Shown in pieces: positions 10,510 to 24,500 of a DNA stretch of 64,000 nucleotides. The stretch spans positions 33,341,001 through 33,405,000 of the forward strand of contig CM068587.1 of NCBI GenBank assembly GCA_035048485.1, given 5' to 3'. The position numbers and the translations under genes are program-made. Under the pieces are notes generated by a model, which was given only the letters and a program-made list of their open reading frames with translations, had not been told where the DNA came from and searched no databases. Position 1 is the first letter of the stretch; each line of letters begins with the position of its first letter. This DNA comes from Pteria penguin. Lineage: Eukaryota > Mollusca > Bivalvia > Pterioida > Pteriidae.

Positions 10510-10639
10510 GTTCTTTATATTCTAACTTTGATGATGAAGTCTATGAAGCCAACTGCTGCAATGGTTCAATTTATGACAGCTGGTATACAGGAGTTCTGGA
10601 TAGATCCACAGAAGGCAGAGGTCAATAGTTTGTTTTAAT
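10510..10639 (+). CDS. Possible terminal exon, uncertain
   Basis: After an acceptor-like TTTGTGCTATTAG (ending about 10509), a frame reads LTLMMKSMKPTAAMVQFMTA, then GIQEFWIDPQKAEVNSLF and TAA. The residue mix looks protein-like, but a second frame (NFDDEVYEANCCNGSIYDSW) is also open. A pearl-like element begins directly after the stop. No family is recognised. Confidence 0.25.
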
Positions 10640-11240
10640 TTTTATGTCCCCGGTGTTGCAGACTAAGGAGACATATAACTTTTGGGTTGTCCGTCTATCT
10701 GTGTCTGTCTGTCTTTCAATCCATCTGTCTGTCTGTCCTCCGTCTGTTCCATCCCGCTTTCAATTAATTGATTGATGCTGTCACCATATACGTGAAATAA
10801 TCGTGGCATGACGTTAAACAAAAATCAGTCAATCAATTCGTACCATAATTTTTTATATTTATAGTGACCTTTGACTTACATTTAAAAAACTTAGACATTG
10901 GTCATAACTTTTTAAATTGTAAGAGGTAATGCTTTCAAATTTTACAAACATGATCCTTGTGACAAGACCTTTTTGTCAGAACAATAATTTTTGACCACAT
11001 AACCTTGATCTGCATTTCAAAAGCTTTAACATTGGTTATAACGTTTTAATCGTAAGAGGTAGGGCTTTCATAATTCACATGTGTATTCCTTCTGACAAGA
11101 CCTTTCCGTTGGGAACAATAATTTTTGACTTTGTATCCTTGACTGTGATCATTGATATACATTTAAAAAACTTTAACATTGGTTAAAAGTTATGAATTGT
11201 AAAAGTTAGTTCTTCCATCTTTAATCTGTATTTCTGTGTT
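10640..11240 (+). mobile_element. Pearl-like element with three tandem units of about 125-135 bp
   Basis: The head TTTTATGTCCCCGGTGTTGCAGACTAAGGAGACATA is followed by a TCTGTCTGTCTG microsatellite (about 10700-10750) and then units built on ACATTGGTCATAACTTTTTAAATTGTAAGAGGTAATGCTTTCA (about 10890, 11030, 11175). Related units occur at 20945-21185. A SINE 3' fragment sits between microsatellite and units. Confidence 0.6.
10769..10837 (+). mobile_element. SINE 3' fragment
   Basis: GATGCTGTCACCATATACGTGAAATAATCG runs through to AAATCAGTCAATCAATTC; this is the last 70 bp of the common SINE. Confidence 0.8.
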
Positions 11241-11539
11241 TTGGGGTTTAATCAAGATATAGGATATTGCAAAATTTGCCTTTATTTGGACTCTGTTCAT
11301 TCATGTTTCATATATGCATCTTGTTTAAAATTTTCTTTTCTCTTCATCATGATTAGAAATTATATGTAAAATTATGAAGAGTTTTAGGTCCTCTAACACT
11401 AACTGAAACTGTGATTCACCACCTTGGTCTCAGTTATATTTGAAGGTTACCTATATAAGGCCAATGGGCAATTTTTTCAAAACTATAGTTGCTATCAGAT
11501 CTAGTACCATTGAATTGAAAATTTTGTATTGAGATTTTA

Positions 11540-11777
11540 TTGATTGATTGATTCTTGTTTAATGTCGCACCACGAATATTTCATGTACATGGTGACGGCA
11601 TCTGCCTGATGGGGGGCATACAAATTTTGACCATTGCAATGGACCCACCTGAAGCAGTAAGGGCCTTGGGTTTTACTTCTCATCCGAAAGACAGGATACT
11701 GGCACGACCAGAGCAGGACTCGAACCCTGGCCTCCCATTCAGGAGGTGAGCGTGATACCACTAGGCCACTCTGGCTT
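11540..11777 (-). mobile_element. tRNA-derived SINE with 14-bp target duplication
   Basis: Reverse-oriented copy of the common SINE. Its tail (TTGATTGATTGATT on plus) is at the left and its A and B boxes are at the right. Flanks GTATTGAGATTTTA (11526-11539) and GTATTAAGATTTTA (11778-11791) form a 14-bp duplication with one mismatch. Confidence 0.9.
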
Positions 11778-11879
11778 GTATTAAGATTTTAAGTTTTAAG
11801 ATACATTATGATATACCCTTGAACTTTTACAATGTAAATTGGCAAAGGGTAACATTATTTAGAATATTTATATTTTTAT

Positions 11880-12175
11880 ACCCTGTCATTGAAAATGGTC
11901 GAGGTATATAGTGTTACTCTTTTCCATCCTTCTGTCATACCTTCATTCCATCATCAATTTGTTAATTCCATTTTCTATGTCTGTAACAGGTGTTCATATT
12001 GAGTTGAAATTTGGTTAATACTGATACATCGTGAGATATCTTAGGGCAAGTTTGGATTTGCTTATGGTCCAATGATTTTTGATGGAGTAAATTTCTTTGG
12101 ACTTAGAAAATTTTCTTAAACTTTGCTGCCAGCAGGGCATTCATGGCGTAATGACACATCTTTTATTTTTTATTT
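11880..12175 (+). mobile_element. Pearl-like head fragment
   Basis: ATACCCTGTCATTGAAAATGGTCGAGGTATA is followed by TCCATCCTTCTGTC and a TGTTCATATTGAGTTGAAAT-type block. The organisation resembles other pearl-like heads, but no tandem core is seen. Confidence 0.4.
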
Positions 12176-12277
12176 TTTTTTTATTTTTTTGGAAGCTTTC
12201 AATGGAACTTTGCAGAACTGAAAGCGTTGAACTCCATACTTGCTAATGATGCACATAATTTTCTTTTAAGGTTAGAG

Positions 12278-12500
12278 ATGATGCAGTTGATTCTGTACTT
12301 GATTTTTGTCCTGCCTTTGATACATGCTGTTCGTATAGATGTGAAAGAATGTCCTCTAAATAAGAGGGCATGGGAAGCTAGGGAACGAGCATTTGTACAT
12401 GCATGCAAGTACCCAGAAGTGTATCATTGTATACCAGATGACAAAGGTGATTTGATGGAAACATGCATGACTGCTCACCTTGTCAACCCTACACTCAGAG
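12278..12500 (+). CDS. Exon 1: signal peptide and first part of the ectodomain
   Basis: Starts MMQLILYLIFVLPLIHA, a clean signal peptide with likely cleavage after Ala17. Then come ECPLNKRAWEARERAF, HACKYPEVYHCIPDD and METCM, with four to five cysteines. The ATG pair at 12278/12281 is chosen because translation from the upstream ATG at 12227 would put a charged, non-signal stretch before the hydrophobic core, and that stretch is separated by an acceptor-like site (TTTTCTTTTAAG, ending 12270). The donor is GAG|GTATAT at 12501, phase 1. Confidence 0.75.
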
Positions 12501-15500
12501 GTATATTAGGGAGACCAACTCAATTATTTACATACATGTACTTGAATATCAGATACCTTTGATATTCAAAAAGATGCAAATTGTTAAGAAACGTACTTTA
12601 TTGAATGGACTTGAGTAATTATAATTCCAGGTTAATGCATCTGAATATGTCAAACTGTAATAATATGGCTAGACTAACTCAAAATCATGGAACTTTGATA
12701 TTCTATCAGCCATCAGGGTTTTCCCTTACGCACGATTTATACGTCTCTGGTGCATAAACCACTTTAGGACGCACAAAATAATTTTAACTGAGTGCCGGGG
12801 GATGCACTAGTTTTGAAATGAAACTGTAAAATTACCAATATGTTGTAAGTACCATTCTACTTTTTTTCAAAGGCAGCTGATAACACCATTTCCAAATGTC
12901 AAATACTTAAAAACTCTGCATCAACTAAGACTACTCCACATTGGCTCTTGCTACATGTTGTTTGGGTCTAATACAATGCACCATTCAGTCCATTAATCAT
13001 AGACCTTTTCACAATAACTGCAGGACTGACATCTTGGGTGAAGAAATGATAATGCAAAATGACGTAAGACACAATCAATTTTTGATTAATACTTAAAAAG
13101 TTTTATGGGAAACGTAACTATTCTTCCCCCAAAACTTTAGTCCGATCACACTGTAATTGCGTGGTACCCACAGTTAACTTGAAAGGGTTTATGCAGCGCT
13201 TGAAAACAAGTAATTTTATCGGTAAAAAGGCAAAATCATGACACAACTTAATTAAGGTTTAAAATGTGTATTAAAAGCATTTTGTAAATGGTTTTTCTCG
13301 CTTGTTTATTTTATGAAGGTTCAACTGACCATACTTAACTTAAGCCACTTTTGTTCAATGGGGCTCATCAATTTACCTTGGGACTTGAAAAATTTAATTT
13401 TGTGGGTCCAAGGGACTCACTAAAATAAAACCTGCTAGGGAAAACCCTGAGCCATTTTCTTAAAAATATTTTATTGCATGGAAATGCTTTACACATAAAG
13501 TAAAATGAAATTGGAACTATGTATAAATCATTATAAGGGAAATACAGACTATTTTAGAAATACAGTTTTATGATAGTTAAGCAATGTAATTGTGTAACTA
13601 TAGGGAATTACATGCCAATCTGCCTTGATAATTTTTCATACCTTTAATGACCATATTATCTCCCTATTTGTTATAAATAGTGCAGTTATGTTTCAATAAT
13701 TTAGTTGGTTGTCCATGGGCACTGCATAGAGATGAATATGGAAAAACTTTTATTGGAGGTATCTTCAACCCCTGTAGTGGACTTGGATGCCCAAAAAAGG
13801 ATGATCCTGAATACTTGACCAATCAGCTCTACAAATGTATGTACTATATGAATATATTTATCCAGATTATCTTTAGTGCTCAAGGAATGCATACAGTTGA
13901 GCTCATGTGATACCTTGACCTCCATCATTATGCACACTGTCTGGTCATCAATTATATAGTTTGTGATAACAGCTCCTCATAGACCATTTTTCACACAAAG
14001 TCATTTATATTCATATTTTGTCATACCTTTGGTGAAGTCTTAATGCATGTGCAATTTAAGTACTAGCCTTAGACTATTTAGGTCCATGCACAAAATCTTT
14101 TGCGTTTCTTTTCCTATATCAGTCTTTGTAACGCTTCTTCCTTTTCTCTAATTTTATGTTGTAATATTTTTGAGACATTATAGATGTGACCTATTGATGA
14201 TATGTGATACCCCATAAAAGATAAGGTTACACAATGAGATATTACTGACATGATCATTATCTTGAAAACCTTTTCCTTCATTAATTTATCTATACAGTGC
14301 ATTTGAACTCAAGTAATAACAATCATTCTGTTGTATACAGTACTTCCTTTACACTTAGATATAAATGTTAAGCAGTGGACTTCAAATTTAATTTTTGGCC
14401 AAATTGCAAGGTAAAATCATGTATATGAAATGTTGATGTCTGTCTCTCTGTCCATCTGTGTAAACAATTTAGTTTAGCTATTGCGTTTAAGTTCATTGCA
14501 GAAAGACAATTGATAATTACACTTTCAAAATTAAGATGTAGATAGACCTTGATGAACCCCATTCATTGAAACCTTTTTCTGTGACCTTGACTTTGAAGGA
14601 TCCCAATTTCAAGGTCAAATGTGTAATCGACTTTATTTCAAATACAGAAGAGTTATGTCTTTCAAACTTCATATGTAGATAAACCTTAATGAGCTCTATC
14701 CATTGAAACAATATTTGTGACCTTGATCTTGAAGATTCCCAGTTTTGAGGTCAAATTTGCAATTGACTTTAGTTCAATTACAGAAAGACTTTTAGAGTTA
14801 TGTCTTTTGAACTTCACTTGTAGATAAATCTAGATGAGCTTTATCCATCGAAAGCTTTTTATTATGATGTTGACTTTGAAGGTTCTCAGTTTCAAGATCA
14901 AAGCTGTAATTGACTTTAGTTCAATTACATAGAGATTGTTAGAGAAATGTCTTTCAAACCTCACACATAATTTGACTTTGATGAGCATTATTCTTGGTGA
15001 CTTTCTTTTGTGACCTTCAAGGTTCCCAGATTCAAGGTCAAAAGCATATTTAAATTTTTGTTCAATTACTTAGAATATAAGTTCATGTTAAGTAAATAAA
15101 TATGAAGGTAAAGCATTTAACTGCAAAGGTAATTTGAAAAATTTATCCAATTTTTGAAAATAAAACATAAAGTAAAATTTTTCTTAAACATAAAGTAATG
15201 GTGTAGCAATATGATTGTAGAGGAAGGCATGGAGTCCACTAGACTGAATCATGTATTATTGACCAAAGACATAGTGAAAATATACTGCTTTTTTGCATAT
15301 TTCATCATTTAAATGATCCAGATTTTCAGAGAATTTCATTCATCAGATTTGTGCTAGATCTGCTCAAGGATAGATCAAAGGCATTAGGTGAAAATACACC
15401 TTTTGTGAACAGAAAATACAGATAATCTGCATAGAATGAAAAAGTAAATGTCTGACAATGTTCTGTTTTTCAGTAGTTTCTGAAGTAAAAGTTAATTCAG

Positions 15501-18500
15501 TTATTATAATAATTCTTTACTTTCTAATTTCATCATATACCTCTAGATCCAGTATGTCTCCACCATTCTGTAGAGACTACTATACAGATTACAGAGCCTT
15601 TGACCTCTACAACATGGTTGATGTATATCAATGAATCAACTTCAAAAAGGTATGAAAAGTGATGTATCATATTTTATGATATTAATTTCATCTGTTTTTA
15701 ACTCACCTGAGCCAAAGGCTCAAGCAAACTAATATCTTAGCACACCGTCTGTCTATCGTCCGTTGTAAACTTTTTCACATATTTGACTTTTCCTCTGCAA
15801 CTGCTCTACAGAATTTCACTAAACCCTACAGAAAGTGAGTAATCAATGTCCCCTACCAAGTCTGTGTTTTTCGACCCAGTCAATGGCTGCCATGGGCCCT
15901 GATTAGCTGATACATTTTCAACTTCTTTACCAAAACGTGCAGCACAAAATTTTACATAAACATACAGGAAGTAAGTACTCAATTTCCTCTACCAAGTTTG
16001 TGTATTTTGACCCAATCCGTAATCCAAGATGGCTGCCATTGACCCGGATTGACTGATATATTTTCGCTTCCTTTACCAAAACTGCAGCACAAAATTTTAC
16101 ATAAATATACAGGAAGTAAGTACTCAAGGTCCTCTACCAAGTTTGTATTTTTGACCCGATCCATAATCCAAGATGGCCACCATTGACCTTGATTGGCTGA
16201 CACATCTTCCACTTCTTCCCTAAAACCGGTGCAAAGAATTTTACGAAAACTTAGAGGAAGTAATAGTACTCGAGATCCTCAACCATTTGTGTTTTTCAAC
16301 CTGATCCATAGTCCAAGATGGCCGTCATGGGCCCTGATTTGTTGACACATTTCGACGTATTCTCCACCATTGCTTCATTAAATTGCACTAGATTTACAAG
16401 CAGTAAGTAATCAAAGCCCTCTATCAGTTTTGCATTTTTCAACCCAATCTGTAATCCAAGATAGTTGCTATGGGTTTTGATCAGTTGAAATGTTTTCAAC
16501 TTCTACTCTGCAACCGCTTTACAGAATTACACCGAAAATTAGAGGAAGTAAGTACTCAACATTCTCTACCAAGTTTGTGTTTTTTCGACTTGATCCATAA
16601 TTCAATATAGCCACCATGGGCCCTGATTGATTGACATATTTTCGACTTCTCCTTAACTGTTTCATTAAATTTCACTAAATGTTACAAGTTGTAAGTAACA
16701 AGGTCCTCTATCAATTTCGTATTCTTCAACCCGATCCATAATTTGAGATTGCTGTCTTGGGCTCTGATTGGTTGAAACATTTTTGACTTCTTTTCTGCAA
16801 CTGCTTTACAGAATTTCACCTAAACTTAGATGAAGTAAGTACTCAAGCTCCTCTACCAATTTTGTGTTTTTCGACCAGATCCATAATCCAATTTGGCTGT
16901 CTTGGGCTCTGATTGGTTGACACATTTTCAGCTTTTCTACACAACTGCTTTATAAAATTTCACTAGACCTTACAAGAAGTAAGTAATCAAGGTCCTCTAG
17001 TTTTGTGTTTTTTGACCCAATCCATCATCCCAGATGTCTGCCAAGGACCCTGATTGACTGAAACATTTAAAATTCCTTAAAGTTTCTGTAACTGCTGCAC
17101 ACAATATCACCAAAATGCACAGGAAATAAGTTATCAAGGTCCCATACCAAAATTGTATCTTTTGACCCAATCTGACATTCAAGATGGCTGCCAAGAGCTA
17201 TGATTGGCTGACATATTTTTCAACTTCTTTTCATTAACCACTTCACAGAATTTCACCAAATCATATAGAAAGTCGGTACTGAAAATACTCAAAGTCTTCT
17301 ACCAAAAATGACCTGTCATTCGTTTGTGAATAAGCAAATTGTGCTCAGGTGAGCGATATAGACCCACTTGGGCCTCTTGTTTTAATGGTGTACTTCATTT
17401 TCAGCTTCTTTGAGGAGATTTCAATACAAAAAAAATATCTTTTAAAAATCTCTTGAATCATCATGCAATATGAATTTTGGTTCTTATTATCTTTATGACT
17501 GACACACAGTATTAAGTTTAGGTTATCTGATAAGCCATAATGGGACAAATCACAGTGTCTTTTGATTAAGTATACAAAATATCTGAAACATGCAGCAAGG
17601 TACGTTATGCAAATAATACAATCATAATTTAAGTGTTTACTGGGTTATTGTATCCATTTCATGATATTATAACTGAAAAGTTGTTGAAGGGAAGGTAAAA
17701 CATCAATCATCCAAAATGGATTATACTTAGAAAACCTTTAGTGTTAGAGGATAGGGGTCTTTGGGAATGACAGAAAAAGTTTGAAGTGGATTTTGGTGTC
17801 AAGCCCAAAGGTCTGTGATGACCTTGATGTTTTACATAAAACTTATGTAACCCTTAGGGATAGAGAAACAGGACACTGGCAGGTTTATAGTAATATTCAT
17901 AGAATTACAGTGATTTAACTTTCTTCGGGAGACTTGAGGCTTGATAGATATTTACTTTATTTTGCCTGTTCTCTTATTGCTCTGCTGAACTTGAAAAATA
18001 AGCAAGCATTGTGATTCATTACTTTATTAGCAGTACATGAAATTTTAGAATTATTCTTTGTTATTTTTGTGTAGGGATGGCAGCACAGATCATTCATCTA
18101 GTGTAGTAGGCGCCTTGACAGGTGTTGTAGGATTGGTGGTCGTCATCATATTGGTTCTGTGGTATTATAGACAAAGAAAAAAACGTGAGTAATACAAGAT
18201 TTGAGTTTCATGATTTGTGTTAAGTTCAATTGGTATTTAGGCCTGTCCAGCTCCTGTGACAAATACCCTTTAATTCATCATCCCAGCATTAAACAGTATG
18301 TCACAGAAGCCAAAAATGTGGTCTGCTGTCCGCGCCACTCACTTTGTAAACCGAGAAATTTGGATTTTCACTTATTTATCTTTAGAATAGTTTTACAAAA
18401 TTAATATCAATTGACAGATCTTGTTTAGTCGTAACTTTTAGTGTATGTTATATGTTTCTACGAAGAAGCATTCGTATTTTATAGGGAAAAAATAATTTTG

Positions 18501-21500
18501 TATAGGACGTTTTCTATGTTAATTTTGACGTGACGTCGCCGATGTTTAACATTGAGTCTATGGGAAACATGTCAAAATTTAACATGGAAATTGCCCTATC
18601 TAAAATTGATTTTTTTCTATAAAATATGAACGCTTCTTCATGCAAACATATAGCATACACCAAAAGTTACGACTAAACAAGATCTATCGAATGGTTTTGC
18701 CTTTTTGAAATTATTCTGAAGATGAATAACTGAAAATCCAGATTTTCCAGTTTCCAGAGTGAGTGGGGCTGACAGTAGTAACTGTTGTAAATAACCTACT
18801 GTTTTAGGGTCATTGACACTAGGCAGAGGGAAGGAGCATGCTTGCTTCTCCCACACTTAAATTCACTCATAACCTTACATTATGTTAACTGCTTTTCTAA
18901 TCCACTTTCTGTCTACAGAATAAATTTGCTTCCTAGTTTGTCACTGGATTTGATATCAAGTTTATTTGACAATGTTTAGTCTAAGTGCACTTCAGGTCTG
19001 GTTTACAACTAATTCACTAATATTCATTGGGAATGTAAACAGCAAAACCTGTAACACTATAAGAATGATTATATATCAATAAATCATGCTTATAATTATG
19101 ATATGCCACTTAACAATAATAATTAAAACTAATGAAACAGAAAACAAATACCCCCTAAATGATCTATCACAGATGACAGTTAACTACTGTAATACTAAAT
19201 TTATAAATAAATCGATTGTCTGGATCCGCATACTTTGACAGAGAGTATTGTTGAGTGAACTTCAGTTATATTTATTTTCAAATACATACTTATAATAAAT
19301 TTATTTCAAATGTATGTACTATATGGGTAACTGCATGATAAATGAATATGATGCCTGATAGACAGTGCACTTGAATACTGCTGGGAAACAAAGACAAAGT
19401 GAATTAGAGATTTCATGTATCCAAACTTTGGGATTGGTGTTCTTGACAAACAGTAAACTTCGAGTTTAAATTTCTAATTGTTAATACATGTAGTATGCAC
19501 TTGGAAAAAAACCACATTAACATGACAATATACTTATTATAACATTTTGCATGCACTCAATTAATCCAATTGGCATTGCACATAAGAAATGAGTATAAGA
19601 CATTAGAGCCATGGTTTCACAGTATTTGAAAGTCAGAAGAATTTGATGAGAATGGAAAGAGTTCAGATAAGCATACTTTAAATGCTGTGATTGCTGTCAG
19701 TTCTTTTTACGCTCCCCAAAAATTTCGGGAAGCACAGAATGGCTGTTTTGACTGTCTGTCTATCTATAGCCAGCAGAATTCAGCAGAACTTAGCACTACA
19801 TCTTTAAATACCATCAAGAGTTTTATATCTGAACAAGTTTTCACCAGAATATGTTCCGATGATGCTTCATATTGATGCTTGCAAACCCAAACTTTTTAGT
19901 TTCAAGGATGAATCGTTGAACATTAAAGTGTTTCTTATTTGATTTACTGTCATCCATTGGTTTGATGCAGTGTCCTTCTTTAAAACAATTTACTGAAACT
20001 GGTTTAAGCGAATGATCGAACTATAATTATAGCAATGTTTTGAAATTCATAGAAAGTTCAAACGTTATTGAAATCTCAGCAAGTTGCACAGTTATGTCAG
20101 TGTAAATTAGTAATTGGTTTCTTCAGTTCAATTAAATTGAAAGCAAGCGATGCTAAAATATTGCAAGCAGTATTCTTCAAATGATTTCTTCAACATATAA
20201 GAAGTTTATTTGGTTCTAATGCTGTATCAATCTTCAAACAACATCAGTTTAAGTGTTAAGGTGTTTGTATGGTACATTGTGTTAGTGCCAGAGTCACTTG
20301 ACACCACTTACTTTCGTATTTTGCATTCATTTACTTGTAGTTAAAGTTTTAGGCAAGAGAACATGCTGTCCATTCTCTGTTATTGTTGCTGTAAGGTACA
20401 TGTTTTTAACAGTGCAGTCAAGCATTTGAATGCAGCTTTTAAGTCAAGTTAATGTGGTTTCCTGTGTTAATTTTGAGATGTGTTACTGGTCAGCAGTACT
20501 GAGCAAAAGAGAATGAACCACAAACTTTGAGTTAACAGGATGATAATTTGAAGGTGTGTTAGGAATGTACCCAAAAATTAAATTTCATTGTTTATATTTT
20601 CAGCTCTGGCAAATTCCAATTATAAATCTGTAAATGTTGAACTATATGAAACAGCGAGCCTTCTACAAAGTGGTATGCATTTATCAATACATTAAAATAT
20701 TTTATACATATAGAAAAGTACTGAGACACATTAACATAATGAATTCTGAAGGAAATATTGGAAAGCTATGTGACCGACTTTATTTCATTGTTTGATACCT
20801 AAAGTAATGCAATTCAGCAACAGTTATATCAGTTTGATATATGCTATTAGATATTGAAAATGAATAAACAATTTCAATTGCAGTCATTTAGGTGTAAGTG
20901 AAATATTGTATCTAAATGCATATGTCACATTTTAATGAAAACGGAGTGATTTTTATGCCACTGGATTGATAGGGGGCAAATTGTTTTTGTCTTGTCTATC
21001 TGTTTGTTTTTCTGTTTGTTTATCTGTTTGTTTGTTGTCAACTGTCACCATCGCCATAACTTTTGAAGTGTGAGAGATAGAGACTTCATAATTGGCAAGC
21101 CTTGTAAGTTTGCAAGGTAATGGCTGGGACCAACATTTCAAAAACTTTAACATTGGTTTCAACTTTTAAATCGTAAGGGTAGGGCTTTCATATTTCACTT
21201 TATGAGATTCAAGCAGCTAAGGTATGGAATAGCATTTATTTACAATATCTATGTATACTGTATGCTGAGCAGATTCAGGTTATAATACCTGAGCACATAT
21301 AGGTTATAATACCTGAGCAGGTTATAAGTACCTAATGAATGGTGATGTGTTTTATAGACAAAAACAGCGATCCAACACATTCAGCAGTGTCTTTCAAAGT
21401 AGATGAAACTTCATCAAATCCACATCAGAAAAAAGCAGCAGGTAAGCCATTTTAAAGCAAGTTAGAATGGTATAGAAAAATGGGCGATAAAAGTAATTTT

Positions 21501-24500
21501 AGCACACCAAAATTCTTCAAAATCATTTTGAAAGCTCACCAGAGCCTTTAGGTAAGGTGAATAATTGTAATCACTCTTTGTCTGACCAATATAAACTTTC
21601 CATATGTCGTCATTTTCATGTAATTTCTTTAAATTCTTCATGTAGGTTGCATATTAATTATATTTATATATATATATATAATTAATTTCATGCATTGTAT
21701 CTGGATGTATTGAGATTAGTTACATTGTTATAAATGTCATGAAAGGAAATAGAATACAGAAATAATTTCTTGGATTTTTTTGGAGATAAAATCTTTTCCT
21801 TTTTTTTTGGAAATTTAAAAAAAGCTTTAACGAACTGTTCTTCAGAACTAATTGAAAGATTTTTTATGAAACTTGGTAGGTATGAAGTATTCTAGTTTCC
21901 CTAGAAATTGCTGTTTTGGACCTGATCATAAAGGGTAAGATCCAGGGTAGGATGACGTAGGCCCAAGAGGGTATCCTCCTTTGATAAAATGTTTTCTTCA
22001 GACCAGCTGCATTGATCATTAAACCCAATGGATCAAGATCTAGAAGAGTGTCGTAAGAAGTGTTAGACAGTGATTTTGGTTCCGTCATAAAAATTTTTAT
22101 GCATTTGACCTCACCTGATCCGATCAAAAGATTTTGTTGAAAGTTAGAAGGGATGAAGTACTTAAAGTAACTTACAAATGTTGTTTTTTATGACAAAATC
22201 TGCAAAGGAATGGATCCAGGGTTGATCGTCAAAGTAAATGGATCGAGATCTAGAAGGTCGTCTTAAGAAGTGTTGGTAATTTTTGTTCCATCATGGATGA
22301 AATTTCTTATGCCTTTTACCTCATCTGATCCAAAACTAATCAGAGGATTGTGATTAAAGTTAGTAGGGATTAAGTATTTTCAAGTTCCTTACAAATTTTG
22401 CTCTTTTCAACCAAATCTGCTTAGGGATGGATCCAGGGTGGGGTGACATATGCCCATGAGGGTATCCTCCTTTGATAAATTTTTCTTCATACTAGTTGCA
22501 TTGATAATCAAACCAAATGCATCAGAGTGATCGAGGAGGATGTATTTAGAAGTTTTGGTTCATTATCAAATCAAATTTTTGGTGCTTTTTTTTATTTTTA
22601 TAAGCCTGTTGTTTGATGGGACATACTATGTAAGAGATGTCTGTCCATCTGTAACACTGTCCAAGGCATAGTTTCTACATGCTTTTGTTGATAAACATCA
22701 TACTTGGTAGAAATAGTCATTAGGAGAATGTAGTGTATCATGATCTTGAATCAAGGTCATATCTACAAGGTCAAGGTCAATGCATATCATGGGTAAATCT
22801 TTATCCAGACCATAACTTTTTACTCCTTACATGGATTTGAATAGTATTTCACAGAATTGTTGCCGTGGACCTAAGGGTGTGTGATGACCTTGAACCAAGG
22901 TCTTATCTGCAAGGTCAAGGTCACAGTGCACATGAAAGTTACTGGTAAATCTTTGTCTGGGCCATTCCTTTTTAAACCTTGCATGGATTTGAATAATGTT
23001 CCATAGAATTGTTGCATGGGACCCAAGGGTGTCATGACCTTGAACAAAGGTGATATCTGCAAGGTCAAAGTCACAGTGTTTGTATTTCCTGCTTCAATTT
23101 AAGTGACAGGCATATTATGCTACGTAAGGTGTTGCTCTTGTTTTTATGGGTGTTGTAAATTCGCCCATTTTCAGGTAATTCTTAGATTTTCTCCTAATAT
23201 GTTACTTCTAATACATTGATTTGGGGTGTTTAAATTGATTCAATTGTAACAAGTGTCATTGGTAAAAAAAATTATTTGTAAGATTTTTTGCAAATGTTTT
23301 TAAGATTGAAAAAAAGGGATAGGGGAGGGGGATTTCATTGGCATGTAATGATGAGGTTTGATGTACTTCTGCTTCAGAATGAACTTAAAGATTTTGATGA
23401 AACTTAGTTGGGATGACATACTTAACATCTCTCACAAGTGTTGCTGTTTTCAGCTACATATAGATCCATCGAGGGATGGATCCTTGGCAGGATGACATAG
23501 GTCCCATATTGTAACCTCTTGATAAACTTTTATTTAATATTGGATTCACAGATCATCAAACCTGATACATAAGAGTGATCTTGAGGGGTGTCTTAAGAAG
23601 TGTTGTTATTTCAAAATCCCTTCTGAAATGAAAGTTTTCTTGTTGTTTCAACGTTATTTTGATGTCTTTTTGGAAACTTTTTGTATCAATTTATTGATAT
23701 ATTTGATATGGAGAAGCTACATGTACATAGTAAGTTTATTTGAAAATATTTATGTCAAGGGTTATATTAAAGTATCATGTTTATAATGAATTTTTTTTTA
23801 TTTTTGATAGACATTGTAGCCTAGTTTTTGACATATTGAAGGTTAACAGTTCCAACCCCACTAGAAGGAAAACAATTTTTCATTTGATTTTTAACCAAAT
23901 GTATAGCCAAGTTCCAAACTTGGCTCTTAAATTGATGTGAGGTGGGCACTATCAATTGGTTTTCTTACTCCTGCAACTTTTTAGGTATAGTAATGAAAGT
24001 TTACACAGATACTCTCCATGCGCTGAGGATGTACCCTATTTATTTTGTGATCAAAGGTCAAGGTGAGAGGGCCTAGATTAAAGAAAATGGTGTCCATGTT
24101 TATAACTTTATATACATACACCCCATGAGTTGTGGATGTGTTCCTTTGATTTGGGATCAAAGGTCAGGTCCTTGATGAATGAAAATGGCCTCCAGACTGT
24201 AAATCAGTCCACCTATTGTTATGAAGCTTAAAATACATACTCTCCAGGAGTTGTGGATGTGCTCTATTGATTTTGGGATCAATAGGTTCAAGGTAAAGGG
24301 CCTTGATAAGTGAACATGGTTTATGGATTATTACCATAGTTTCATTCCACTTATTGTTATGAAACTTCACACACATACTCCCCATGAGTTGTGTGTGTTC
24401 TCTATTGATTTTGGTATTAATAGGTCAAAAGTCAAGGTTATAAGGCGTTTATAAGTGAATATGGTTTCTGGACTATAACTATATTTACGTTGCATCTATT

